DNA of 50,302 nt, taken from positions 1 through 50,302 of the forward strand of contig CABYJX010000010.1 in NCBI GenBank assembly GCA_902519405.1, in the 5' to 3' direction. A program made the position numbers and the translations under genes. Every line of letters starts with the position of its first letter. Position 1 is the stretch's first letter. The notes under the pieces were generated by a model. The model worked only from the letters and a program-made list of their open reading frames with translations, did no database searches and was not told where the DNA came from. This document shows positions 25,856-33,886 of the stretch, in pieces. The stretch comes from an uncultured Gammaproteobacteria bacterium. Lineage in GTDB: Bacteria > Pseudomonadota > Gammaproteobacteria > Pseudomonadales > Halieaceae.

Positions 25856-26584
25856 GTGGTGAGAGATGGAGTCAAAACTTATGGCGAAATCCAAAGCGAG
25901 GCTTTGGGAGATAATGCAGTATTAAATAATCTCGCTTTGGTTAAACGAATAGCACTTCACTTAAAGGCGAGAGTTCCGGATGTCATTGAGCTGGATGATA
26001 TGATTCAAGTTGGTACTATCGGATTGATGGAGGCGGTAAAAAGTTTTCGTTCCGATGAAGGTGTAGAGTTCGATTTCTTTGCTAAAACTCGAATTAAAGG
26101 TTCTATTTTAGATGAGGTTAGGAGACTTTCAAGCCTTCCCAGATCTGCTATTTCTAATATAAAAGCTCATAACGAAGCAATCAAAACGCTCAATAATAAA
26201 TTAGGTCGAGAACCGCGAAATTCAGAGATTGCCGATCATTTAGGTATTAGCTTGGATCAATTTGAGCATGAGAGAGAACATGCAAATCGTTTTCAAACTA
26301 TACCTGAAGAGAGCTCTTCTACGCTTAGCGAGAAAGTGGACACCCGCTCACACTCTATAGATCCTCAAGATTCTGTTCAAGACGATGAGGTGCGCTCAAT
26401 GTTGGCTGATGAAATTAAAAATCTTCCAGAGCGAGATCAGCTGGTGCTATCTCTATACTATGAAAAAGAACTCCACCTCAAGGAAATAGGAGCGATCATA
26501 GGTGTGAATGAATCCCGAGTTTCGCAAATTCTTTCTGCGACTGCTAAGAAATTGCGTGCTACTATCAATAAAAAAGTAAGTTAA
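25856..26584 (+). CDS. fliA: Flagellar sigma factor FliA (sigma-28)
   Basis: FliA directs RNA polymerase to late flagellar promoters. The 242-residue protein has region 2 (VIELDDMIQVGTIGLMEAVK, about residues 41-60, with FDFFAKTRIKGSILDEVR), region 3 and region 4 with the helix-turn-helix LKEIGAIIGVNESRVSQI (about 208-225). It begins with a GTG 4 bases after flhG; a second GTG follows at once. FliA-type promoters are visible at 17172, 21601 and 47176. FlgM at 17246 is its antagonist. Confidence 0.96.
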   Translation: MVRDGVKTYGEIQSEALGDNAVLNNLALVKRIALHLKARVPDVIELDDMIQVGTIGLMEAVKSFRSDEGVEFDFFAKTRIKGSILDEVRRLSSLPRSAISNIKAHNEAIKTLNNKLGREPRNSEIADHLGISLDQFEHEREHANRFQTIPEESSSTLSEKVDTRSHSIDPQDSVQDDEVRSMLADEIKNLPERDQLVLSLYYEKELHLKEIGAIIGVNESRVSQILSATAKKLRATINKKVS

Positions 26585-26606
26585 AGCACAGGGTCTAATA
26601 TCTAAT

Positions 26607-27119
26607 ATGTCTCTTTTTTCAAGATCAAAGGGTAATCAGAGAGCCATGGCACAAGCCAAAGCAGAATTTGAAAAAATTCTCACGGCAATTAAAGAAGACA
26701 AACGTGTTGATAGGGCTCTTCGATCGAGAATTGCCTTCAGGACACGATCACACATTGACCAAACATTTATCGAAGGAGCAAAAAAAGCCGAAATTTATGA
26801 CCACCTTTGCTTGCAAGCAGTTGCAAAGGGAGAAACGAAACCTGAACCACCAGAACCAGCTCTATTTAAAGTAATAAAAACTAATACAGGTAACTTTTTT
26901 GCCTATCTCCCGAAGGAGCCAGCGAACAAGATATTCTTACTGGGCGGACTCTATCAGACCATGGAAATTTCTGGCGAGCAAGCGATTGAAAAAGTTCAAG
27001 CTATCGCTGATGAGATTTGGGAAGAACTGGGTGTTGCTCAGAGTTTAGAATGCCTCCGCTTTCTTGCCGCAGAATTGGGTCTAGAAGATGAAGAGGATGC
27101 AACAGAGCTCACAAGTTAA
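26607..27119 (+). CDS. Unrecognised soluble protein downstream of fliA
   Basis: The 170-residue protein has no signal peptide or membrane segment. The N-terminal 75 residues are basic and helical (MAQAKAEFEKILTAIKEDKR). A proline-rich hinge (about residues 79-85) leads to a mixed alpha/beta part (FKVIKTNTGNFFAYLPKEPA, then LGGLYQTMEI) and an acidic helical tail. I recognise no family. It is 22 bases after fliA and its stop overlaps the next start (TAATG), so it belongs to the flhA operon. Pseudomonas-like clusters have che genes here. Confidence 0.75.
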   Translation: MSLFSRSKGNQRAMAQAKAEFEKILTAIKEDKRVDRALRSRIAFRTRSHIDQTFIEGAKKAEIYDHLCLQAVAKGETKPEPPEPALFKVIKTNTGNFFAYLPKEPANKIFLLGGLYQTMEISGEQAIEKVQAIADEIWEELGVAQSLECLRFLAAELGLEDEEDATELTS

Positions 27120-27706
27120 TGTCACTAAGTTTCATACTAGCTCTGGCCACTGGCTTGGCAATAATCATCCTCCTACTTTATATTATCGGTCGCATGGGTA
27201 AGCTCGAGGAAGTAACAAGAACTATATTGCAGAGTAAAAACGAGGTGTCGAGAGAATCTAAATCAGGAAAGACAGGGAAGTCTCTTGAAAATAGCGAGGA
27301 TTTACAGGGAAAAGAATTATGGGATGCTTTGACTGGGAAAGGTGGCGATGTCAACGCAGAAAATATTGACTCTATTAGACAAAGATATGAGATCATCTTA
27401 AAAAAACATGTGCAAACTCTCCTTCAAGCGGGTTATGCAGACTCGCAGAGCGGTGGAATAAAAAAAAATCCAGGGAATTTAGATTCGATAAATACGCTCA
27501 GGGGCACCGTGCAATCATGGTTGCCTTCCGAACATTGCGCCGTGCTTTATAATTCGGGATATGAACTAGCCAATACAGATGAAAAAAGCGATCTGGACCG
27601 ATTAAGAATGAGCATCGATGATTCAATTGCTACTCTTTTTGATCAAGTGGATTTGCAGTTTCCCAGAGACTTTTCCCAGGGATTAATAAGCTCAATGATG
27701 GAATAA
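27119..27706 (+). CDS. Unrecognised single-span membrane protein
   Basis: The 195-residue protein has one N-terminal membrane helix (about residues 4-23, FILALATGLAIIILLLYIIG). A charged helical linker and a cytoplasmic-looking C-terminal region of about 120 residues (RQRYEIILKKHVQTLLQAGY) follow. The layout loosely recalls SwrB of Bacillus, also after the flagellar sigma factor gene, but I see no sequence match. It is start-stop coupled to the preceding gene. An A9 run at 27460-27468 lies in the coding region. It ends 16 bases from the convergent gene at 27723. Confidence 0.75.
   Translation: MSLSFILALATGLAIIILLLYIIGRMGKLEEVTRTILQSKNEVSRESKSGKTGKSLENSEDLQGKELWDALTGKGGDVNAENIDSIRQRYEIILKKHVQTLLQAGYADSQSGGIKKNPGNLDSINTLRGTVQSWLPSEHCAVLYNSGYELANTDEKSDLDRLRMSIDDSIATLFDQVDLQFPRDFSQGLISSMME
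27460..27468 (+). repeat. A9 homopolymer inside the single-span protein gene
   Basis: Nine A residues, read as the end of ATA then AAA-AAA-AA(T), lie at about codons 114-117 of the 195-residue gene. Runs of this length are prone to polymerase slippage. A one-base change would cut off roughly the last 80 residues. Confidence 0.6.
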
Positions 27707-27722
27707 CAGGAATTTTCGATTA

Positions 27723-28781
27723 CTAATCTGCCTCATACAAAACAATATCAGACGGCTCTTCAATTTCCACGCCTGCTTCTCTGTCGGCATTCTTTTTCTC
27801 TAATACATCAAGATATCTTTCCCTAGTTAATGTAACCAATGCCTCTACTTGATTTTCTAGGGAAGATAGCCCCGTCATTTTGCCCTGCATAGCACCTACA
27901 GTATTCGTGAGCCTTTTTATCGATCCCGACAAATCGGATACCGTACCGCGTTGGGTAGAAAGAGCCTTCTTAAGTTGATCTATCTCCTTATTCACTTCAC
28001 TAACCTCTGAAGAGACACTGGTCGCAGTAGCTACAGGTAGATCTGACTTAAGCTCTACCAAGGTATTGGACGCACCCATGACTACTTCCTCAAGGCCTTC
28101 ATATTTTAAAGAGGCGTTGGCCTGTTTCTCAGCGAGAATCCGGATATCAAATTGAAGCTCTTCAAAAAGCTCCAGACTTTGATTCATCTTGACCACTCGC
28201 TTGGTGACGGCCATGACCAATGCATCTACCTCTGAAACCCGTGAGGAAAGCTGGATTATCATAAAAATGAAGACCATGACAGCTACGGCCAGTACTGAGC
28301 TTACGGCAGCAAGTATGAGCTTGATTTGGTTAGACTGGCGAGCAAAAAGTAAGTTATTCCTTTCTAGTCTTCCATCTAGTTCAGTTTGTGTCAGAGATAA
28401 ACGCCTCATAGTGTTGAGGCTTGCTTCACTCGCTGTGGTAGACGCCTCAGCGGCATCAAGTGCTGTCGGTATTAGACCTTCTAGCTGGTTAATAACTTCA
28501 GCACCCGTCATTATAACTTCTGTCAACTCTTCTGACGGATTTGGTTCGTCTCCTTTCTGATGAGTTTCTTGACTATTGCCATCAGCAATTTCTTCAAGGG
28601 AGGAGTCAGTTTCCCCTGCAGCATCATCTCCCTGCGGACCCGAAGCTAGCTCTTCAGACTCCACCTCACCATCTGAAACTTCGGAACCTTCGTCCATTTC
28701 AGTGGCTTGTGTTTTCTGACTATCTATGCTCTCTTCAGTTTCAGAATCAGCGTCAACAACTTTTTCTTCTTCGTCCGCCAA
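27723..28781 (-). CDS. Unrecognised membrane protein with coiled coil
   Basis: A 352-residue protein in three parts. Residues 1-85 are very acidic and probably disordered (EEKVVDADSETEESIDSQ). A helical stretch leads to one membrane helix at about 154-178 (LILAAVSSVLAVAVMVFIFM). Residues about 180-330 form long amphipathic helices typical of coiled coil (VNKEIDQLKKALSTQRGTV). I do not recognise a family. It is the last gene of the fliE-flhB operon, 14 bases after the 106-residue gene. Topology suggests a membrane-anchored filament or scaffold; this is inference. Confidence 0.75.
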   Translation of the reverse strand: MADEEEKVVDADSETEESIDSQKTQATEMDEGSEVSDGEVESEELASGPQGDDAAGETDSSLEEIADGNSQETHQKGDEPNPSEELTEVIMTGAEVINQLEGLIPTALDAAEASTTASEASLNTMRRLSLTQTELDGRLERNNLLFARQSNQIKLILAAVSSVLAVAVMVFIFMIIQLSSRVSEVDALVMAVTKRVVKMNQSLELFEELQFDIRILAEKQANASLKYEGLEEVVMGASNTLVELKSDLPVATATSVSSEVSEVNKEIDQLKKALSTQRGTVSDLSGSIKRLTNTVGAMQGKMTGLSSLENQVEALVTLTRERYLDVLEKKNADREAGVEIEEPSDIVLYEAD

Positions 28782-28795
28782 AATGAACTCCTCTA

Positions 28796-29116
28796 TTACT
28801 TGCTACTGCCCAAGCTCTCCATTATAGAAGCTATCGAACTTCGTAATTTTCGTATGCGCTCAGCAAAAGGACGATCAGAACTACTCTTTGAAACTGAAAA
28901 ACGTGCTTTGCCATGCATCAACAACTCCACTGCAGTATCCGGATTGTCCCCTAAAGTTCTGGGCTCTTTGTCTTGCTCTACAACTTTTTCCGGATATGCA
29001 AGATAATCCGATTTTTCTGAGGTATCGGGACACTGTATTTTTTCAAGAGGATTTCCTGAAACACTCCCGATTGCCTCGCTTTCCCCAGACTTCCTATAGA
29101 TTTCACCTTCCGTCAT
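28796..29116 (-). CDS. Unrecognised small polar protein
   Basis: The 106-residue product is soluble and largely polar; the C-terminal 30 residues (FAERIRKLRSSIASIMESLG) could form an amphipathic helix. No family is recognised. Its start overlaps the end of the 498-residue gene by 14 bases and it precedes the coiled-coil gene by 14 bases. This tight overlap, rather than its own sequence, is the main reason to call it a gene. Confidence 0.6.
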   Translation of the reverse strand: MTEGEIYRKSGESEAIGSVSGNPLEKIQCPDTSEKSDYLAYPEKVVEQDKEPRTLGDNPDTAVELLMHGKARFSVSKSSSDRPFAERIRKLRSSIASIMESLGSSK

Positions 29117-30599
29117 CTTCCACCTCGGAAGGTACTCTGGAAACTATATATTCTCCCCTTACTATCACAACATCGGCAGTGGCTTCATTTTCTTTAGCAA
29201 CATTCATAGCATCATCGCGCGTAGCGTAAGGTCCAGAAAAAACCACATGCCAAAGCTTTGTTTGCGAAAACTGTGGCAATGAGAACGTTGTCGAAAAATC
29301 AGCAAAGATCTCTGTTGCTGCTGTACTTGCTGCAATCTGTGAAGAAAGGGCAGCATGCTGCAGGTAAAAAGCAGCGGGATCAATCGAGTTATCTAGTTGA
29401 TCTTTTTTTGACTCCTCATCAACTTTTTCCTCCAGAATTTGTTTATAAGGCTCTTCAATCTCATTAGTATTATCTGAGAGTGGAACTTCATCTACGATGA
29501 TTGATGATGCAATATCTTCTTCAATCATTACAGATTCCTCTTTGAACTCAGTCTCAGTTGATAGGTTGTCGGCACTTATCTCCTCAACTATTGGCTCTAC
29601 AAAATCTTCTTCACCGGTAGACTCTAACACCTGCATGGAATTCTCATTAGACGGCAAGGAATCGTTCTCTACTTCCTTTTCAATCAAAGAACCCGATAAA
29701 TTGTCAAGGCTATCGTCAATTATCTCTACCTCGCTTTCCTGAGCTAATGCGGCATCGTCGCTACTATTATCAATTGCTCTATCGGCTACTTTAAAATCAG
29801 CAGCGTTCTCGTCATTTAATTGATAAGCAACTCCAAAGGCGACAATCAAGATGAGTGCAAAAGTAAAAGACAGAAACTTGTTAAATTTCCTTTTCCCGGT
29901 AACTTCAGCCGAAACATCTATGCTCTCTTCATCAGAATATCCTGATGTCCGGTCTATCTCTAAATCCGATCCCGTGATTCCAAGCGCGGCTAATTTTTTC
30001 TTATTGTGAGAATGATAGGGAGTGAGAGAAGACGCATCTAGAAAACTTACCAGTTCCCGTGCATCTGGAAAATTGCAGTAACATCGTGTTAAACGAGAAC
30101 CTAGGAGTTTGAAAAATGCTTCCACTTCTTGATTAAAAGGTTCTTCGCATATGATTAGCAAACCGCAATTTGCTCCGGGAAAATCAATCAGCAATCTAGC
30201 CAATAAGTCCCACTCGTTTTTTGCCATTCCAGTACAGTCACTGATAACTAGAATTTTTCTGTGTAACTCCGAATCGGTCGCAATTTTTGCCGCATTGACG
30301 CTAATATCCTTGAGACGCTTGTTGTAAAAGTCTAAAAGCGCGTCTGTAGTTACAGAAAAAAAGACCTCTAGTTGATAGCGATCGCTTTCCTTTAATTTTG
30401 CATACAAATATTCAAAATAATAATTAAGCAAATCCACTCTTGGTCCACATAACGCCACATATGGGTTATCCTCAGATAGGCGCCCTGAAATAGATCTTAT
30501 TTGTATCTTGTCCTGCTCCCGCAAAAACAACATATCACCGTCCATCCAACTATCTATGGATTTGATATGTCGTTGATTGTCTATATCAGAGTTGTTCAT
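29103..30599 (-). CDS. DamX-like membrane protein with SPOR-like C-terminus
   Basis: The 498-residue product has the layout of DamX/GspA-type proteins. Residues about 20-190 look like an AAA-type nucleotide-binding domain that has lost its Walker A lysine (ALCGPRVDLL where GxxGxGKT is expected; strand KILVISDC where Walker B is expected). A membrane helix follows at about 241-261 (LSFTFALILIVAFGVAYQL), then an acidic linker of about 190 residues and a SPOR-like end (KLWHVVFSGPYATRDDAMNV). SPOR domains bind denuded septal peptidoglycan. The start overlaps flhB as ATGA, so translation is coupled. The family call is by pattern only. Confidence 0.75.
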   Translation of the reverse strand: MNNSDIDNQRHIKSIDSWMDGDMLFLREQDKIQIRSISGRLSEDNPYVALCGPRVDLLNYYFEYLYAKLKESDRYQLEVFFSVTTDALLDFYNKRLKDISVNAAKIATDSELHRKILVISDCTGMAKNEWDLLARLLIDFPGANCGLLIICEEPFNQEVEAFFKLLGSRLTRCYCNFPDARELVSFLDASSLTPYHSHNKKKLAALGITGSDLEIDRTSGYSDEESIDVSAEVTGKRKFNKFLSFTFALILIVAFGVAYQLNDENAADFKVADRAIDNSSDDAALAQESEVEIIDDSLDNLSGSLIEKEVENDSLPSNENSMQVLESTGEEDFVEPIVEEISADNLSTETEFKEESVMIEEDIASSIIVDEVPLSDNTNEIEEPYKQILEEKVDEESKKDQLDNSIDPAAFYLQHAALSSQIAASTAATEIFADFSTTFSLPQFSQTKLWHVVFSGPYATRDDAMNVAKENEATADVVIVRGEYIVSRVPSEVEDDGR

Positions 30600-31753
30600 T
30601 GAATAACTTCATCCCTTAATTTACCTGTTTCGTCGAAATCCAGTTCTGGCGGCACTTTGGGCTTAGGACGCTGATATTCTCCAGTGGCACTGAATGTTCC
30701 AATAGAAAATACGTAAGCTATTACCTGGGCTACCGCGTGATATAGTGGCTCTGGAATAAAACTGCCGACGTCAGTAGTAAAATACAGAGCTCTAGCCAAT
30801 GGTGGAGCCTCGAAAAGGGAAATACCTTCCTGTGTGGCTCTATCACGAATACGTAAAGCCATGAAGTCCGCTCCCCTCGCAACTACTCTGGGTGGATCAC
30901 TGCCGTTGGGATCATAAGCAAGAGCTACCGCAAAATGTTCTGGATTAGTTACAACGACATCGGCGGTAGGCAAAGCTTCAAGCATTGATTGCATTGCCAT
31001 ATCTCGCTGTCGTTGCTTTATACGAGCTCGAACCTCCGGCTGGCCCTCCATTTCTTTACGCTCATCTTTGACCTCTTGTTTGGTCATTTTCATGCGATTT
31101 GTGAAAGAAATTATCTGATAGGGCACATCTACTAACGCCACTAACACAAGGCTTATAGAAACAAATAACATTCCAAGTGAGAGCATTTCGGCAGCGCTTT
31201 CAATTGCGGGGTTCATCGCCATTACTGATAGATAAATGAAATCTTTAGCATAGATTGTATAGACGATAAATAATGAGGACCCTATAAGAAGGAATTTCAA
31301 AACCGCCTTAGCTAATTCTATAAGTGCCTTAGTCCCAAATATTCTCTTAAATCCATTTATAAGGCTTAACTTGGAAAGCTTGGGAGCAGCAGCCTTGAAA
31401 GAAAATATAAATCCTCCCAACGTGGCTGAAGGAATAATAGCTAAAATAATAGTCAGCACTAGTATTGGTGCAATGACCCAAAATCCCTCTCTTAGCTCTG
31501 TGCCGACAAGACCAGAAAATAATTGATCAGAAAAGATCATTCTCCTGTCAAGTACAAAACCTCTTGCAAATACATCCAGTAGGGAGTCTATTAACTCCCC
31601 ACCAAATACATACATAGTTATTACGACCATCATCACCATAACCGCGACATTTAAATCCTGAGAACGGATGGCCTCACCCTCTTCCCTTGCTTTCTCAAGA
31701 CGCTTCGCTGTCGGTTCTTCTGTTTTATCTTCCTGCGGACTCTCTTCAGCCAT
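30596..31753 (-). CDS. flhB: Flagellar export switch protein FlhB
   Basis: FlhB sits in the export gate and switches substrate class after self-cleavage. The 385-residue product starts with DKTEEPTAKRLEKAREEGEA (about residues 9-28), has four membrane helices, and a cytoplasmic domain with the cleavage region VVVTNPEHFAVAL (about 261-273); most FlhB proteins have NPTH there, this one has NPEH. A C-terminal tail (EYQRPKPKVPPELDF) follows. It is 2 bases after fliR and overlaps the DamX-like gene by 4 bases. The paralogous C-terminal domain is flhX at 18018. Confidence 0.96.
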   Translation of the reverse strand: MAEESPQEDKTEEPTAKRLEKAREEGEAIRSQDLNVAVMVMMVVITMYVFGGELIDSLLDVFARGFVLDRRMIFSDQLFSGLVGTELREGFWVIAPILVLTIILAIIPSATLGGFIFSFKAAAPKLSKLSLINGFKRIFGTKALIELAKAVLKFLLIGSSLFIVYTIYAKDFIYLSVMAMNPAIESAAEMLSLGMLFVSISLVLVALVDVPYQIISFTNRMKMTKQEVKDERKEMEGQPEVRARIKQRQRDMAMQSMLEALPTADVVVTNPEHFAVALAYDPNGSDPPRVVARGADFMALRIRDRATQEGISLFEAPPLARALYFTTDVGSFIPEPLYHAVAQVIAYVFSIGTFSATGEYQRPKPKVPPELDFDETGKLRDEVIQ

Positions 31754-31755
31754 AA

Positions 31756-32523
31756 TTAGATTCCGTAAGTTTCTCTAATTCTATCAAAAGCCAGAAACCA
31801 AAGTGACTCTGCTCGACGGACAAATCCAGGCATTGATATAACAATGATAACCATGCCGCCTAAAATCATGGCAGGAAACCCGAGCGAAAAAATATTCAGT
31901 GCAGGTGCCGATCTAGTGATCACACCTAAACCTAAATTTATAAATAGCAAGGAGGCCAGAACAGGTAGAGCAATCATTAAAGCACCAACAAACATACTGC
32001 CGGACCAGACGAGAACACCCTGAATCAGCTCTAACAATGATAAAGACTTGCCTACAGGAAGGGTTTCGAAACTATCAATCATAATTTGGATGACTATAAG
32101 GTGTCCTCCCAAGATCATGAAAACCAAAATTCCACAAATCAACAAAAACTGCGATATTACCGGAACATTACCCATATTGGGATCAACCATATTTGCCATA
32201 GCCAAACCCATTGAGGCGCTCATCGACTGACCACCAACTACAAATGCTGCATTAACAAGCTGCAAGATGACACCTCCAATCGCTCCTATCGCGGCCTGAA
32301 CAAATACTTCGCTTATTCCTAGTGACGAGAGAGGATCTATTAATGGAAGATCCAAAAAAGGATATATTATCCACGTTAAAAGAAACGCCAAAGTGATTCG
32401 TATACGCACGGAAACAGCGGCCAACGAAAACAAAGGGGCTGTTAAAAAAAATGCAGAGAAACGAATCAGAGGCCACAGGATTGTGTTGAAAATCATTACT
32501 ATCTCTGAAACTAGAAAATCCAT
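31756..32523 (-). CDS. fliR: Flagellar export gate protein FliR
   Basis: FliR is one of the three subunits of the export channel (FliP5Q4R1). The 255-residue protein is almost all hydrophobic helix, with the conserved RFSAFFLTAPLFS (about residues 21-33) and LGVITRSAPALNIFSLGFPA (about 198-217). It overlaps fliQ by 1 base and precedes flhB by 2. Confidence 0.96.
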   Translation of the reverse strand: MDFLVSEIVMIFNTILWPLIRFSAFFLTAPLFSLAAVSVRIRITLAFLLTWIIYPFLDLPLIDPLSSLGISEVFVQAAIGAIGGVILQLVNAAFVVGGQSMSASMGLAMANMVDPNMGNVPVISQFLLICGILVFMILGGHLIVIQIMIDSFETLPVGKSLSLLELIQGVLVWSGSMFVGALMIALPVLASLLFINLGLGVITRSAPALNIFSLGFPAMILGGMVIIVISMPGFVRRAESLWFLAFDRIRETYGI

Positions 32524-32792
32524 TACAAAAGCACAGTGGGAATATACTCTACGATGTATTCAAAAAATCTTATAATTGTCGAAATCTGCCAAGCTCCAAA
32601 AAGAGATAGTGCTAAAACCATTCCCGCTAATTTAGGTATAAAACTGAGCGTCATTTCTTGGATAGAGGTTGCTGCCTGTAATACACCAATAACAACACCC
32701 AAAAGTAAAGCAGTGCCAAGCAACGGACTTGCAATAAGCACTGCTGTCCACAACGCATCCTGCCCTATCGTAATTACATCACCAACATTCAA
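32523..32792 (-). CDS. fliQ: Flagellar export gate protein FliQ
   Basis: An 89-residue membrane hairpin of the export channel. Two hydrophobic helices (about residues 15-43 and 52-75) flank the conserved QAATSIQEMTLSFIPK (about 39-54). Family length is 89. It is 15 bases after fliP and overlaps fliR by 1 base. Confidence 0.97.
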   Translation of the reverse strand: MNVGDVITIGQDALWTAVLIASPLLGTALLLGVVIGVLQAATSIQEMTLSFIPKLAGMVLALSLFGAWQISTIIRFFEYIVEYIPTVLL

Positions 32793-32807
32793 AAAAACCT
32801 CCTAGTT

Positions 32808-33563
32808 TTAAGTGATAGCAAAACTTGTTGTTAAAGATTGTGTTATTAGCGCCCAGCCGTCTGCGAGAACAAATAGCATTAGTTTAAACGGCATTGATAT
32901 CATCATAGGTGAGAGCATCATCATGCCCATCGACATAAGAACCGAAGCAACTACCAGGTCGATGATGACAAATGGAATATATATTAAAAACCCTATTGTA
33001 AAAGCCGTCTTTAATTCGGAAGTCATAAACGAGGGGGCTAGTACCCGAAAAGGAATATCAGCTGGATCGTCAGTCAAATCATGATTAGCTATATCTGCGA
33101 ACATAAGAATGTCATCTTCTCGTGTTTGAGCAAGCATGAATTCGCGTAAGGGAATTGCAGCGTTATCAATGGCCTGCTCTGCAGAAATTTCTTCGTTTAC
33201 ATAAGGATCAAAAGCATTCTCATAAATATTTGTTAAAACCGGAGCCATAATAAAATAAGTCAGGAAAAGTGATAGGCCAATTAGCACTTGATTTGGAGGA
33301 GTTTGTGCGGTCCCCAAGGCCTGTCTCAGCAGCGACATAACAATTATTATACGCACGAAGGAGGTCATCATGATGACGATTGACGGCAGCAATGTGAGCA
33401 CCGTCATCAAGATCAAGATTTCTACACTCAGACTGTACTCAGAACCGCCTGCAGCATCTTGAACGACATTTATTAGAGGCACCCCTGTTTGGGCTGAAGC
33501 TGGCATGGGAGAAAAAACTACCAGCAATAAAAAAACTCTACACGATATTTTGGAAGCGCTCAT
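32808..33563 (-). CDS. fliP: Flagellar export gate protein FliP
   Basis: FliP forms the core of the export channel. The 251-residue product has a cleavable signal peptide (cut after PASA, about residue 24), then LLPSIVIMMTSFVRIIIVMS (about 57-76) and LRQALGTAQTPPNQVLIGL, both diagnostic, and four membrane helices in all. It follows fliO by 35 bases and precedes fliQ by 15. Confidence 0.97.
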   Translation of the reverse strand: MSASKISCRVFLLLVVFSPMPASAQTGVPLINVVQDAAGGSEYSLSVEILILMTVLTLLPSIVIMMTSFVRIIIVMSLLRQALGTAQTPPNQVLIGLSLFLTYFIMAPVLTNIYENAFDPYVNEEISAEQAIDNAAIPLREFMLAQTREDDILMFADIANHDLTDDPADIPFRVLAPSFMTSELKTAFTIGFLIYIPFVIIDLVVASVLMSMGMMMLSPMMISMPFKLMLFVLADGWALITQSLTTSFAIT

Positions 33564-33598
33564 TGAATCACCTGACGCCGAAAAAGTACGAGTCTAAT

Positions 33599-33877
33599 CT
33601 AAACCTTTTCCTCTAACTGATCTTCTGAGGACCGCTTTTCCACCTTCGCAATCGAAGTAATAGAGTACTGAGTCACTCCAAGAAGATAGCATTCCTCTTG
33701 GTACTCTACAACGACTATCTGCTGTCGTGGACCGAAACTATGTAGCCTCTTAATCTTGAAATGATCTCCATCCTGCGTTGCTTGAAATTTATTTAAGCGA
33801 GTGAGAACAAAAAGAGTTCCTGCTAGAAGAATTAAAACTAACAGTGTAGGCCCGACATATGAAACCCAATCAAGCAT
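33599..33877 (-). CDS. fliO: Flagellar export assembly protein FliO
   Basis: FliO is needed to assemble the FliP ring. The 92-residue protein has one membrane helix (about residues 8-27, GPTLLVLILLAGTLFVLTRL) and a short cytoplasmic beta domain with RLHSFGPRQQIVVVEYQEE, the family's recognisable part. It lies between fliN (9 bases) and fliP. Confidence 0.9.
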   Translation of the reverse strand: MLDWVSYVGPTLLVLILLAGTLFVLTRLNKFQATQDGDHFKIKRLHSFGPRQQIVVVEYQEECYLLGVTQYSITSIAKVEKRSSEDQLEEKV

Positions 33878-33886
33878 TGGCGAACT

